Shown here: piece after piece, positions 8,152 to 15,993 of the stretch
Numbering within the stretch: the first letter of the stretch is position 1
Layout: the number at the start of each line of letters is the position of its first letter
Assembly (NCBI GenBank): GCA_030835025.1
Contig: JAUQWS010000045.1
Coordinates: 1-40,129 of the forward strand
Direction: 5' to 3'
Length of the DNA: 40,129 nt
DNA from: Ignavibacteria bacterium
GTDB lineage: Bacteria > Bacteroidota > Ignavibacteria > Tepidaquicellales > OLB5
Translations under genes and position numbers: made by a program
Notes under the pieces: generated by a model
What the model was told of the DNA's origin: nothing
The model's database searches: none
What the model saw: the letters and a program-made list of their open reading frames with translations, nothing else

Positions 8152-9929
8152 ATTTTCAGATCTCTTATTCTGAACTGGGTCTTCGTATTGCCGTTCCAGT
8201 GATTTTCTTCGACGGAATAAATTATATCAAGCTTGTTGCCTGTTTTAAGGTTGAGCCTTGAATCGTCACCAAGGTCAGGTGACTGGTAATAGACGCAGTC
8301 AAACGCGTAATTATCAAACCTTGTTCCGTTTGGCTCTGCCTTGCGCACTTTGAATACTGTAGTTGAGCCGTTGTAAGTCTTAGGGTCGCCTATAATCTGC
8401 AGGCTCCGTGTTAGAAATACCGGAGTCATATTCCCCGGACCGAACGGTTCGAAATGTGAAAGTATCTTCACAAACCGCTGGTTGACTTCCGATACATCAA
8501 TTTCTGCATCAACTTTTATTTCAGGCACAAGCAGGTCTTTGCCGCCCGCGCTGTCGTCTATTATGCCTTTTGCAATGCGGTTAAAAGTGCTTCGGAATTC
8601 ATCGACTTTCGCAATTTCTATTTCAACACCCGCAGCATGGTAATGCCCGCCGAACTGCACTACTGCTCCGCACTCCTCAGACGTGCGCTTTATTGCTTCG
8701 TAAATATTGAAATTGCTGATGCTCCTCGCTGAGCCTTTTGCGTAACCGTTGAAAGTAGTAAGGATTATAGAAGGTCTGTAGTACTTCTCGACCATTCTTG
8801 AAGCAATTATTCCAAGCACCCCAGGATGCCAATCGGGATTGTGCAGAACTATCGCAACATCATCATTAACCTTTTCGTCAATTCCGGGGGTCATATAAGT
8901 TTCATACGAATTCTGCGCCTGCAGGTATATTTCACTGTCAATTTTCTTGCGGTTGGAATTCTCCCTTTCAAGCACGCTCATCAGCGCTTCGGCTTCTTCT
9001 TCCGTTTCGCTTGTCAAAAACTTGACAGCTCTTGTAGCATCGCCAAGCCTGCCAACTGCGTTTATTCTGGGACCGATTGTAAACACAACATTTGATGTTG
9101 TAATATGCTCAAGCTTCAGGCTTGAGTTCTTGAATATTGTCTTAAAGCTCGGGCGCGGCTCATTAAGTATCTGTTTAAATCCAAAGCTTATCAATGTCCT
9201 GTTCTCATCTATAACGGGAACCATATCGGCGGCGGTTGCGACTGCAACAAAATCCAGAAGCTTGCGCCATGATTCAATCCCAAGCTTTTTGCATACTGCC
9301 TGAATAAGTTTGAATGCAACTCCTGTTCCGCAAAGACTCTTGAATGGGTATTCGCAATCCGGCTGAAGCGCATCTAGTATTGCATAAGCATCAGGCAATT
9401 CCGCCGGCGGCTGGTGGTGATCGCAGATTATGAAATCAATGCCCAGCGATTTACCGTACGCCACTCTATCTATTGCAGTAATACCGCAATCAATTGCAAC
9501 AATGAGTTTTATATCGAGTGAGTTTGCGTGATCGATTCCCGTATTGGATAGCCCGTAGCCATCAGTAAAGCGGTCGGGAATGAAAACTTCATTGGGCACG
9601 CCAAGCTCCCGCAGGAAAGTATGGAACATCGATACACCCGAGGTTCCGTCAACATCGTAATCACCGAAAATAAGGATCTTTTCTTTGTTCTGTATGACCT
9701 CCACAATTCTATTGGAGGCTTTTTCCATCCCCTTCATAAGGAAGGGATCGTAAAGATTCTTTAAGTCATGGACAAAAAACTTCTTTGCATCAGCGCGTGT
9801 GGTTATGCTCCTTTTGACCAATATTTTGGCTAAAGAGGAAGGTACATTTATCTCCTCAGAAAGATCTTTAACCTTTTCTTCATCTGGCGCGTCTGATATT
9901 GTCCACTTCTTCTTGATTGCACTGGACAT
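8145..9929 (-). CDS. recJ: Single-stranded-DNA-specific exonuclease RecJ
   Basis: 594 aa. RecJ degrades single-stranded DNA 5' to 3' in recombinational and mismatch repair. The DHH phosphoesterase motifs are clear: GDYDVDGTSG (89-98) with D90, D92 and D94, AIDCGI (D148), ICDHHQP (D170, H171, H172), and DMVP near residue 235. The DHHA1 domain has the GGHYHAAG motif (427-434), and a C-terminal OB-like domain contains FEPFGPGNMTPVF. Length fits the family. The ATG at 9929 lies just downstream of the tRNA-Leu gene on the same strand, so recJ may be read from the tRNA promoter. Confidence 0.95.
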   Translation of the reverse strand: MSSAIKKKWTISDAPDEEKVKDLSEEINVPSSLAKILVKRSITTRADAKKFFVHDLKNLYDPFLMKGMEKASNRIVEVIQNKEKILIFGDYDVDGTSGVSMFHTFLRELGVPNEVFIPDRFTDGYGLSNTGIDHANSLDIKLIVAIDCGITAIDRVAYGKSLGIDFIICDHHQPPAELPDAYAILDALQPDCEYPFKSLCGTGVAFKLIQAVCKKLGIESWRKLLDFVAVATAADMVPVIDENRTLISFGFKQILNEPRPSFKTIFKNSSLKLEHITTSNVVFTIGPRINAVGRLGDATRAVKFLTSETEEEAEALMSVLERENSNRKKIDSEIYLQAQNSYETYMTPGIDEKVNDDVAIVLHNPDWHPGVLGIIASRMVEKYYRPSIILTTFNGYAKGSARSISNFNIYEAIKRTSEECGAVVQFGGHYHAAGVEIEIAKVDEFRSTFNRIAKGIIDDSAGGKDLLVPEIKVDAEIDVSEVNQRFVKILSHFEPFGPGNMTPVFLTRSLQIIGDPKTYNGSTTVFKVRKAEPNGTRFDNYAFDCVYYQSPDLGDDSRLNLKTGNKLDIIYSVEENHWNGNTKTQFRIRDLKIN

Positions 9930-9953
9930 TCAATTTAATTTTATTTCTTATAG

Positions 9954-10037
9954 TGCCCGGAGCGAGACTCGAACTCGCACACCGTTACCGGTACTGCGCC
10001 CTGAACACAGCGTGTATACCAATTTCACCATCCGGGC
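9954..10037 (-). tRNA. tRNA-Leu (anticodon CAG)
   Basis: The reverse complement folds as a class II tRNA: acceptor stem GCCCGGA/TCCGGGC with discriminator A, a D-arm containing TGGTGAAATTGGTATACAC, anticodon stem CTGTG/CGCAG around loop TTCAGGG (anticodon CAG), a long variable arm (ACCG/CGGT), and T-arm GCGAG-TTCGAGT-CTCGC. The long variable arm and CAG anticodon identify leucine. The CCA end is not encoded. The gene has 84 nt. Confidence 0.95.
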
Positions 10038-10090
10038 GGATGGAAGCTAATATTTACCTAATTTTAACCGTACTTGGTACAGTAAACTAA

Positions 10091-10121
10091 TAAATTTACG
10101 CATTTTTTAGTCAAATCTCAA
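10091..10121 (-). promoter_or_regulatory. Probable promoter of tRNA-Leu
   Basis: On the minus strand, TTG (10121-10119), a 20-nt spacer and TAAATTTA (10098-10091) match the Bacteroidota -33/-7 layout, with A in place of the final G. The tRNA begins 53 nt downstream. Confidence 0.5.
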
Positions 10122-10174
10122 CAAAATAATTAATGCTTGACATGGCAAATTTACTGATTTTGAAATATTTTCCA

Positions 10175-10210
10175 ACAAAAAAGCCGCCCCAATTTTCATT
10201 GAGACGGCTT
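10175..10210 (-). terminator. Rho-independent terminator after the thioredoxin-like gene
   Basis: On the minus strand a 13-bp stem (AAGCCGTCTCAAT with ATTGGGGCGGCTT, two G-U pairs) closes on a GAAA tetraloop and is followed by TTTTTT. The mismatches appear only when read on the plus strand, so it works on the minus strand. Confidence 0.9.
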
Positions 10211-10230
10211 GTGAAATAAACTCTTATGTG

Positions 10231-10254
10231 GTTGTTGGTGATAACACCAACAAC
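10231..10254. repeat. Perfect hairpin between stop codon and terminator
   Basis: GTTGTTGGTG and CACCAACAAC form a perfect 10-bp stem around a 4-nt loop. It lies 6 nt after the stop codon of the thioredoxin-like gene and about 20 nt before its terminator. It has no T-tract; a 3' mRNA-stabilising hairpin is possible. Confidence 0.7.
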
Positions 10255-10260
10255 GGGGAC

Positions 10261-10914
10261 TTACAAATACTTATTTATCAATTTCAGGAAATCTTCTTTG
10301 CTCCTTGAGCCTAAGATCGCTTCTACAACTTTTCCGTTCTTATCTATTATATATGTCTGGGGTACGACATTCTGGTTCTGTCCTGCTGATTCCATATATT
10401 TGTTCACAAGCTCGCTTGTGGGCTCAAACACAATTGTATAAGGCAGCTTGTTAGTCTGCAGAAACTTCTCAAGCACTTCCTTGTTATCATCTACAGAGAC
10501 CCCTATCATAACAAAATTCTTATCCTTAAGCTCAGTTGATATTTTCGAAAGGTCCGGAAGCTCTTTCCTGCACGGCGGACACCATGTAGCCCAGAAGTTC
10601 ACAAGTATCACTTTCCCCTTATGGTCAGAAAGCTTTACTTCTTTGCCGTTCTCGCTCCATGAGTAGTCAACCATTTCACCTTTTCCGCCGGGATTCCCCA
10701 TGCTTTTCACAGTATATGCAGTTCCGCCGGAAGTTTGCTGATTACTTTGCTGTGTATTCTGCTGCTGGTTATTCTGCTGCTGCACATTTTGCTGCTGATT
10801 CTTATTTGAATCATACTTAGTCGAAGGGTCATCTTTCTTGCCGCATCCTGTAGAAACAAAACCCGCTGTAAAAACAAAAGCGGCAATTATTGCCACCGAA
10901 ATTGATCTGTGCAT
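10261..10914 (-). CDS. TlpA/ResA-like thioredoxin-fold lipoprotein
   Basis: 217 aa. A signal sequence leads to a lipobox ending at C24 (VSTGC), so the protein is probably anchored in a membrane and exposed to the periplasm. Residues 39-61 form a linker made almost only of Gln and Asn. The thioredoxin domain follows, with WCPPC (C112, C115) and the cis-proline P185 in NVVPQTYIID. TlpA/ResA-type proteins reduce disulfides in periplasmic partners, for example apocytochrome c before heme attachment. A diheme cytochrome and a CcmE-like protein are elsewhere in this window, but they are 20 kb away and no link is shown. It is followed by a strong terminator and separated from the upstream gene by another, so it is its own transcription unit. 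Confidence 0.88.
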   Translation of the reverse strand: MHRSISVAIIAAFVFTAGFVSTGCGKKDDPSTKYDSNKNQQQNVQQQNNQQQNTQQSNQQTSGGTAYTVKSMGNPGGKGEMVDYSWSENGKEVKLSDHKGKVILVNFWATWCPPCRKELPDLSKISTELKDKNFVMIGVSVDDNKEVLEKFLQTNKLPYTIVFEPTSELVNKYMESAGQNQNVVPQTYIIDKNGKVVEAILGSRSKEDFLKLINKYL

Positions 10915-10937
10915 TCTGTATTTAAATTATTGATTGT

Positions 10938-10973
10938 AAAAATGCCGGGACGGGTGGAAATTGGTCCCGGCAC
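10938..10973 (-). terminator. Terminator after the putative anti-sigma gene
   Basis: On the minus strand GTGCCGGGAC and GTCCCGGCAT pair (10 bp, one G-U) around a 12-nt loop and run into TTTTT. It starts 10 bp after the stop of the gene at 10983. Confidence 0.85.
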
Positions 10974-10982
10974 TTGTTAAAT

Positions 10983-11903
10983 TCATTTGTTAAACCGTGT
11001 AAAGGCTGCATACATATCCTGCTTGGGCATGGTTGTCATGGATACACATATCACATTTCCCCTGTACCAAAGAGTCATAGTGCAATCGGTTTCATCAACC
11101 TGGTCGCACATGTAAAACTTGGCATTCACCATTTCATTATGAACGTCGCTTGGCAGGTCAAGGTTCTTCTTTTCAACCGAGGTTACAGGCGTCTGCAGTA
11201 TATATATCATCTGCTTATCACCATTCTCGTAGATTATATGCGCAAGCTCCTGCCCGTTATACTGGCTGCACTCCACACCCTTCAGTTCATAGTTCTCTAT
11301 TTTGGGAACGTAAGCGTTAAAATGGGCAGTCTGCTGAACATATTTTTCAACTTCAGCGGCATTGCTCGATCTTAACTTCGGGCTGATATCTCCATCCAGT
11401 ATCTTATGGAAGCTGTTCACGGCCTGCACCATAATGCTTTTTTCGGTTCCGGCAAGTATATAGGGATTCTTAACTTCCTTACCGCCGCTGAAAACAAACA
11501 GCCCGCCGATAATAAAAAATGCCAGGACTGCAAACGCATATCTTGGCACGCCTATGAACTTTCCTGTTAATGTATCTTTAATTGTTTGCCAGAAGGAGGG
11601 GTATTGTACAGATTCCTGAGATACTGTACCTCTGTTTTTTTTTAAACTCGCCTCAGCGATAATGCTATCAATAGATGTAATAACACTCTGATAGGTCTTG
11701 ACGGGTAATTCAGATTCGGGCATCCGGCTGCGCATCATATTGCGCGTTAAAAGCTCTGACTGGTACTTGGCATTCAGCGAAGCATCTTTGCCAAGCATGT
11801 CTTCTATCTGGCGCTTTAACTCTGGATCCGGAATTTCGTCATCTATGTAAGATGTGATTAACTCATCAATGTTGAAAGTAGTAGTATATTGACCCATAGG
11901 CAT
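10983..11903 (-). CDS. Putative anti-sigma factor, single-pass membrane protein
   Basis: 306 aa. The N-terminal ~115 residues are helical and soluble (FNIDELITSYIDDEIPDPELKRQIEDML), the usual form of an anti-sigma domain. One transmembrane segment follows (122-139, YAFAVLAFFIIGGLFVFS), then a ~165-residue extracytoplasmic domain with four cysteines. The zinc HxxxCxxC motif of ZAS anti-sigma factors is absent. The assignment rests on position: it directly follows the ECF sigma gene on the same strand with a 96-bp gap. That gap contains a perfect 7-bp inverted repeat TAACTAA/TTAGTTA (11925-11945), which could be a hairpin or operator. The extracytoplasmic domain resembles nothing I can name. 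Confidence 0.65.
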   Translation of the reverse strand: MPMGQYTTTFNIDELITSYIDDEIPDPELKRQIEDMLGKDASLNAKYQSELLTRNMMRSRMPESELPVKTYQSVITSIDSIIAEASLKKNRGTVSQESVQYPSFWQTIKDTLTGKFIGVPRYAFAVLAFFIIGGLFVFSGGKEVKNPYILAGTEKSIMVQAVNSFHKILDGDISPKLRSSNAAEVEKYVQQTAHFNAYVPKIENYELKGVECSQYNGQELAHIIYENGDKQMIYILQTPVTSVEKKNLDLPSDVHNEMVNAKFYMCDQVDETDCTMTLWYRGNVICVSMTTMPKQDMYAAFTRFNK

Positions 11904-11999
11904 AAAATGTGGTGGTTTTTGTAATAACTAATTCTCCGTTAGTTACTGATGGTTTTAAATATGTTAATTGACTTTTCATCTTTTTTGGTGCTGCCTGTT

Positions 12000-12698
12000 C
12001 TAGACCTGTGACTCCACGGAGTAACCGCGGGATTTTGCATAATCCCTGAGCTTCTTCTGCAGTATTTTTCTGCCTCTGTGCAGGCGGCTCCTTACTGTAC
12101 CTATCGGTACATCAAGGAACTCGGATATTTCTTCGTAGCTTAATCCTTCTAAATCACAAAGTATCACAACCGTTTTGTAATCATCCTGCAGTGAATTGAG
12201 GGCGCCGGATAATTCGTCATCTAACAGGTTGCTGAATACTTTATGCTCCAGGTCATTGGGATCAACAACATCATCTCTTATCGAATCGTAAAAGTTCTGT
12301 ACATCTTCATAATCAACTTTGGAAGGTTCTTTTTTGTTCTTCCGGTACTTGTTGATATAACAATTCTTCATTATCCTGAACAGCCATGCCTTACAGTTAG
12401 TTCCCCGCTCAAACTTGTGGAAAAAGCGGAAAGCACGCATATAAGTATCCTGAACAAGGTCGTCTGCCTCAAGCTGATCCCCGGACATACGGAGGGCATA
12501 ATTATAGAGCAGCTTCATATGGGGAATAGCTTCCTTCTCGAAATCACGCTTTCTCTGTTCAAGCTCCTGCGGAGAAAGCTCGTCTAACGGATTATCTTCA
12601 CCCTCAGAAAACTCGTCATTTTCAACAGGTGCTTCGGGCTCTTCTAATTCTTTATTTTTAATGATGTTATTCGTATTTACGTTATTTTTGTTCAACAA
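12000..12698 (-). CDS. ECF-type RNA polymerase sigma factor
   Basis: 232 aa. Sigma region 2 spans about 60-123 (ADDLVQDTYMRAF, FERGTNCKAWLFRIMKNCYINKYRK) and region 4 about 166-216 (LQDDYKTVVILCDLEGLSYEEISEFLDVPIGTVRSRLHRGR). There is no region 3, so it belongs to the ECF group. An acidic 45-residue N-terminal extension precedes region 2. The start is a TTG at 12698, supported by GGGAG five bases upstream; a second TTG follows directly. The putative anti-sigma gene lies downstream on the same strand. The target promoters are unknown; autoregulation is plausible given the repeated CCTAA motifs upstream. Confidence 0.9.
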   Translation of the reverse strand: MLNKNNVNTNNIIKNKELEEPEAPVENDEFSEGEDNPLDELSPQELEQRKRDFEKEAIPHMKLLYNYALRMSGDQLEADDLVQDTYMRAFRFFHKFERGTNCKAWLFRIMKNCYINKYRKNKKEPSKVDYEDVQNFYDSIRDDVVDPNDLEHKVFSNLLDDELSGALNSLQDDYKTVVILCDLEGLSYEEISEFLDVPIGTVRSRLHRGRKILQKKLRDYAKSRGYSVESQV

Positions 12699-12720
12699 AT
12701 CAACTCCCGGTTTACTTTCA

Positions 12721-12854
12721 TAAATTACCTAAACTATAGCACTATTTCAAGAGTCCCCTTTTAAGGAAACTTACTGAATTTAGTTAGGATTTAATATGAT
12801 AAAATTTTCTGTCATTTGGTGTAAATATTTGTAAATTACCTAACATACGTTAGG
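12721..12854. promoter_or_regulatory. Repeated CCTAA/TTAGG motifs upstream of the sigma gene
   Basis: The 12-mer TAAATTACCTAA occurs exactly at 12721-12732 and 12832-12843. GTTAGG lies between them (12783-12788). The second copy runs into the inverted repeat CCTAAC-ATAC-GTTAGG (12839-12854). The spacing and symmetry suggest binding sites for a regulator of the sigma gene or of the divergent gene at 13019; this is inference. The whole gap 12699-13018 holds no gene. Confidence 0.45.
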
Positions 12855-12906
12855 ATAAGGTATTTTACAGTCTGATTCTAAGTTGTTTTCTCCAAGAGGG
12901 TGCCGG

Positions 12907-12952
12907 GTTTCAAAATCGCGACTTTGCGTCTTGGCGTGAGAATGTTTTGAAA
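12907..12952. repeat. Intergenic repeat with GTTTCAAAA inverted ends
   Basis: GTTTCAAAA (12907-12915) and TTTTGAAAC (12944-12952) are perfect 9-nt inverted arms. On the minus strand the interior reads CTCACGCCAAGACGCAAAGTCGC-like sequence (12917-12940), a wording I know as a recurrent intergenic repeat in many Bacteroidota and related genomes. No open frame crosses it. Confidence 0.45.
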
Positions 12953-12992
12953 CAAAAATTGCCGGAAAATGTATAAATAATATAAGTTCCCT

Positions 12993-13010
12993 CAAATTTA
13001 TGTAAATTTG
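12993..13010 (+). promoter_or_regulatory. Palindrome overlapping a -7 promoter element
   Basis: CAAATTTA-TG-TAAATTTG is a perfect 18-nt palindrome. Its right half, TAAATTTG (13003-13010), fits TAnnTTTG, and the ATG at 13019 follows 8 nt later. No TTG is found at the expected upstream spacing, so promoter function is uncertain; an operator is equally possible. Confidence 0.4.
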
Positions 13011-13018
13011 CAGAACAC

Positions 13019-13945
13019 ATGAAGAAGACAATCTTGATATTTATACTGCTGATCTCATCCCTTGGTTGCAGTAAAAGGGATAAAGAAGAACGACAGAATT
13101 ATGGCGATAACAATGCCCCTTCGGTTAAGACCGAGAACGTTGCTCCGGAAACAAGCTTTGACTCGACCTCGATAAATTACGAAAGCAAAGTAAACGAGCT
13201 TAGATCTGCGTTGAGCAGCGATTTCATTATTTACGGGCATTCATACTTTGTGATTGCCAGCAATCTAACCGAAAGTGAAACTGATAAGATAGTCAGCAAT
13301 ACTATAGATAGAGCTGTTGAATGTTTCTACAACGATTACTTTGATACGCGCCCTAATGAAGCAACAACTATCTTCCTGTTTAAAAATGACGAGACATACC
13401 GCTATTGGGCAAAGAAGCTTTATGATGATGATGACCTTTCGCGCTACGGCTACTACAAGCCATATGATAAGACAATGCTTATGAATATCAATACGGGCAC
13501 GGGCACTCTTGTACATGAAATGACTCACGCTCTTGTGCGGTATGACTTTCCGGATATTCCCTCATGGTTCAACGAGGGACTAGGTTCTCTGTACGAACGC
13601 TGCTCATTGAATAACAGCCAGATCTTAGGATATGTTAACTGGCGTTTGCCGGCTCTGCAGGATGCAATTGCCGACAAATCATATACGTCATTAGAACGAT
13701 TAACCAAAACCGATTACGATACTTTCTACGGCACGGGGAGCGATGTCAACTATTCACAGGCAAGATATCTCTGCATGTATCTGCAGGAGAGCGGCTTGCT
13801 GAAGAAATTCTACAAGCATTTCAGGGATGCGTATGGAAGCGATAATACAGGCAAATCACAGCTGGAGAAGATTACCGGCAAAACGATAAACGAGCTTGAT
13901 TCAGACTATGTGGCATGGGTGAAGACGCTGAAGTATGAAAACTGA
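13019..13945 (+). CDS. Gluzincin-type zinc metallopeptidase lipoprotein
   Basis: 308 aa. MKKTILIFILLISSLGC gives a lipobox ending at C17, so it should be a membrane-anchored lipoprotein. The catalytic motif HEMTH (166-170) has H166, E167 and H170, and E186 in SWFNEGLGSLYE is well placed as the third zinc ligand. The HExxH plus downstream FNEG layout is that of peptidase-MA-like gluzincins. A Ser/Asn-rich low-complexity stretch (about 22-55) links the lipid anchor to the domain. Substrate unknown. The 70-aa Cys/His gene follows after 8 bp. The gene starts 8 nt after a possible -7 element, so its mRNA may have almost no leader. Confidence 0.8.
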   Translation: MKKTILIFILLISSLGCSKRDKEERQNYGDNNAPSVKTENVAPETSFDSTSINYESKVNELRSALSSDFIIYGHSYFVIASNLTESETDKIVSNTIDRAVECFYNDYFDTRPNEATTIFLFKNDETYRYWAKKLYDDDDLSRYGYYKPYDKTMLMNINTGTGTLVHEMTHALVRYDFPDIPSWFNEGLGSLYERCSLNNSQILGYVNWRLPALQDAIADKSYTSLERLTKTDYDTFYGTGSDVNYSQARYLCMYLQESGLLKKFYKHFRDAYGSDNTGKSQLEKITGKTINELDSDYVAWVKTLKYEN

Positions 13946-13953
13946 AAAAGTAC

Positions 13954-14166
13954 ATGATTAAAAAAAGACATCCGTATGCATGGCGTTTAAAAATTCGACG
14001 ACATCTGCCATGGTTTTTGATTAATCTTGGAATTGCTGATAAGGGGGAAAATTGTGAATTGGTGGGAGCACAACATTTATGGTTCAATCATGACGATATG
14101 AGTTCAGGCTGTTACTATTGCAAGGTAATTAAAGAAGGGCAATTATGGAAAGATAATCCTGAATAA
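13954..14166 (+). CDS. Small conserved Cys/His protein, function unknown
   Basis: 70 aa. The N-terminal third is basic (MIKKRHPYAWRLKIRRH). The rest has C34, H41, H46 and CYYC (C53, C56) in the block WFNHDDMSSGCYYCKV followed by KEGQLW. The Cys/His spacing could bind one zinc ion. I recall similar short proteins ending in SGCYHCKV...GQLW in Bacteroidota, so I treat it as real, but no function is known to me. It is 8 bp downstream of the metallopeptidase gene on the same strand and ends 9 bp before the convergent gene's stop. Confidence 0.7.
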   Translation: MIKKRHPYAWRLKIRRHLPWFLINLGIADKGENCELVGAQHLWFNHDDMSSGCYYCKVIKEGQLWKDNPE

Positions 14167-14175
14167 CTGCTGACT

Positions 14176-14460
14176 TCACAACTCTTTCTCTTCTTTAACA
14201 TTCAAAATCCTTGTATCCGGATCAAAAATAACTGTTCCCTGAACTTTCTCCCACAATTTCCTCAAAGCTGCAAGTGCGGATTGCGCATTTGCCAAATTCT
14301 CAAATACCAGGTCAATTATCACATAATTGGGATCATTAGCAGGCTGATAAATGCGGTAGGATTTAACCCCCGAACCTTTGCGGTCAATCGGATCGCTATC
14401 AAAGACCTTCTTCCAGTCCCCGTAATTCGCTACCTTGTGCTCTATTTGAAGTACTACCAT
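14176..14460 (-). CDS. Small dimeric alpha/beta-barrel (ABM/cyclase-like) protein
   Basis: 94 aa. The order beta-alpha-beta-beta-alpha-beta is suggested by VVLQIEHKV, YGDWKKVFDSDP, KSYRIYQPANDPNYVIIDLVF, LANAQSALAALRKLWEKV and TVIFDPDTRILNV. H8, W16, D21 and the NDPNYV turn resemble short stress-responsive or ABM-type ferredoxin-like proteins that dimerise. Catalytic activity is not apparent. It is transcribed toward the small Cys/His gene with a 9-bp gap between stops. Confidence 0.65.
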   Translation of the reverse strand: MVVLQIEHKVANYGDWKKVFDSDPIDRKGSGVKSYRIYQPANDPNYVIIDLVFENLANAQSALAALRKLWEKVQGTVIFDPDTRILNVKEEKEL

Positions 14461-14526
14461 TGATTATCTCCTTTGATATATGGACATATCTGTCAAATTG
14501 AAGAAGTGTGATATACACACCCCGAC

Positions 14527-14561
14527 TGCGCCTGCGGCGCATCCACCCCTCTCAAGAGGGG
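14527..14561. repeat. Two adjacent GC-rich hairpins after glyS
   Basis: TGCGCC-TGC-GGCGCA (14527-14541) and CCCCTC-TCAA-GAGGGG (14546-14561) are perfect hairpins lying within 50 bp after the glyS stop. The second is a familiar recurrent intergenic motif. Neither has a T-tract, so they are not standard terminators; they may end the glyS mRNA or be part of a repeat family. Confidence 0.6.
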
Positions 14562-14574
14562 AATTATAAGTAGA

Positions 14575-15924
14575 TTAGTATAATTTTTCCAATATATACT
14601 GCTTCAACAGGTCTTTATGTATTCTCTGCTGCTGCATAGAATCACGCTCACGGATAGTTACGGTGTTATCCTTCAGTGTGTCGTAATCAACAGTAATGCA
14701 GTAGGGAGTGCCGCACTCGTCCTGCCTTCTGTAACGCCTGCCGACTGCGCCGGATTCATCGTAAAACACGTTGAATGACCGCTTTAGATCTTCAGTTACA
14801 GCGTGCGATATTTCCTGCAGCCCGTCTTTATTGACAAGCGGGAATATCGCGGCTTTTATTGGTGCAAGCTTCGGATGAAAATGAAGCACTGTACGTTTTT
14901 CAGTCTTGCCGTCCGCTGTGGGAGCCTCGTCTTCGTCATATGCATTGCAAAGGAATGCCATGAATCCCCTTGACGCGCCGGCAGATGTTTCAATTACAAA
15001 GGGTATAAATCTTTCCTTAGACTGCTCGTCAAAGTACTCAAGCTTCTTCCCCGAAAACTTCGCGTGCTGGCTCAAATCAAAATCACTGCGGTTATGGATA
15101 CCTTCAATTTCGCCAAAGCCGAATGGAAACTCAAACTCAACATCAACTGCAGCCTTTGCATAGTGAGCAAGCTTATCAGCGGGGTGTGGAGCGAACTTAA
15201 GGCGCTCTCTTTTAATTCCGTATTCTATCCACCAGTTCATTCTTGCTTCGCGCCAGAATTCATAGAGCCCGTCATCACTACCCGGCTTGACAAAATACTG
15301 CATTTCCATCTGCTCAAACTCGCGGGTGCGGAAAAGGAAATTCTTAGTATTAATTTCATTTCGGAAAGCTTTTCCTATCTGCGCTATACCAAATGGCAGC
15401 TTCTGGCGGGTTGATTCACGCACGTTATTAAAATTAACAAAAATTCCCTGTGCTGTTTCGGGTCTAAGGTACGCTATGGAATCTTCGCTCTCGATTGCGC
15501 CCATATATGTTTTGAACATAAGGTTAAAATTCCGAGCCTCGGTGAACTTGCCTTCATCCATGCACTTCTTAGCTTTGCGTCCTTTGTAGCCTTTATTGCC
15601 GCAATCAGCATCTTCTATCTGGTCAGCCCTGAAGCGCGCTTTGCATTCCTTGCAGTCAACCATAGGGTCGGTGAAGTTCTCAACATGCCCCGAGGCTTCC
15701 CAAACTTTGGGATGCATAAGGATAGATGCATCAAGCCCCTCGATATCTTCGCGGTACGTCATACTGCGCCACCACGCCTGCTTAATGTTTGTGAGGAGCT
15801 CCACGCCAAGCGGACCGTAATCCCAGCAGCCGTTCAGACCGCCGTAAATCTCTGATGACTGGAACACAAATCCCCGCCTTTTGGCAAGCGAAACTATCTT
15901 ATCCATTGAGTCTATTCTAGACAA
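14575..15924 (-). CDS. glyS: Glycyl-tRNA synthetase, dimeric (alpha2) type
   Basis: 449 aa. This class II synthetase charges tRNA-Gly. Seen: [26 protein letters not shown] near the N-terminus, [12 protein letters not shown] and [16 protein letters not shown] (motif 2), and the anticodon-binding C-terminal domain from [16 protein letters not shown] to [21 protein letters not shown]. It is the single-chain alpha2 type, not the alpha/beta type. Cysteines in [11 protein letters not shown] and [12 protein letters not shown] suggest a zinc-binding insertion. TTG at 15924 is taken as start because family members usually have about 12-14 residues before KRRGF; the ATG at 15906 would leave only eight. 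Confidence 0.93.
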   Translation of the reverse strand: MSRIDSMDKIVSLAKRRGFVFQSSEIYGGLNGCWDYGPLGVELLTNIKQAWWRSMTYREDIEGLDASILMHPKVWEASGHVENFTDPMVDCKECKARFRADQIEDADCGNKGYKGRKAKKCMDEGKFTEARNFNLMFKTYMGAIESEDSIAYLRPETAQGIFVNFNNVRESTRQKLPFGIAQIGKAFRNEINTKNFLFRTREFEQMEMQYFVKPGSDDGLYEFWREARMNWWIEYGIKRERLKFAPHPADKLAHYAKAAVDVEFEFPFGFGEIEGIHNRSDFDLSQHAKFSGKKLEYFDEQSKERFIPFVIETSAGASRGFMAFLCNAYDEDEAPTADGKTEKRTVLHFHPKLAPIKAAIFPLVNKDGLQEISHAVTEDLKRSFNVFYDESGAVGRRYRRQDECGTPYCITVDYDTLKDNTVTIRERDSMQQQRIHKDLLKQYILEKLY

Positions 15925-15952
15925 TTCTTTATTCTATTGATTAATTAATCTG

Positions 15953-15960
15953 CAAAAATA
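15953..15960 (-). promoter_or_regulatory. Possible -7 element of glyS
   Basis: Read on the minus strand, 15960-15953 is TATTTTTG, an exact match to TAnnTTTG. A TTT rather than TTG lies 20 nt upstream. The start codon is 28 nt downstream. Confidence 0.4.
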
Positions 15961-15993
15961 AGATTTTATGAGGAGTTAATAAATGATACATTT

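Noticed and set aside
10778..10800. Frameshift or assembly error in the Gln/Asn-rich linker of the thioredoxin-like gene
   Set aside because: The frame is intact on both sides, and Gln/Asn-rich linkers after lipoboxes are plausible.
14527..14561. Rho-independent terminator for glyS
   Set aside because: Stable hairpins are present but no T-tract follows on the minus strand.
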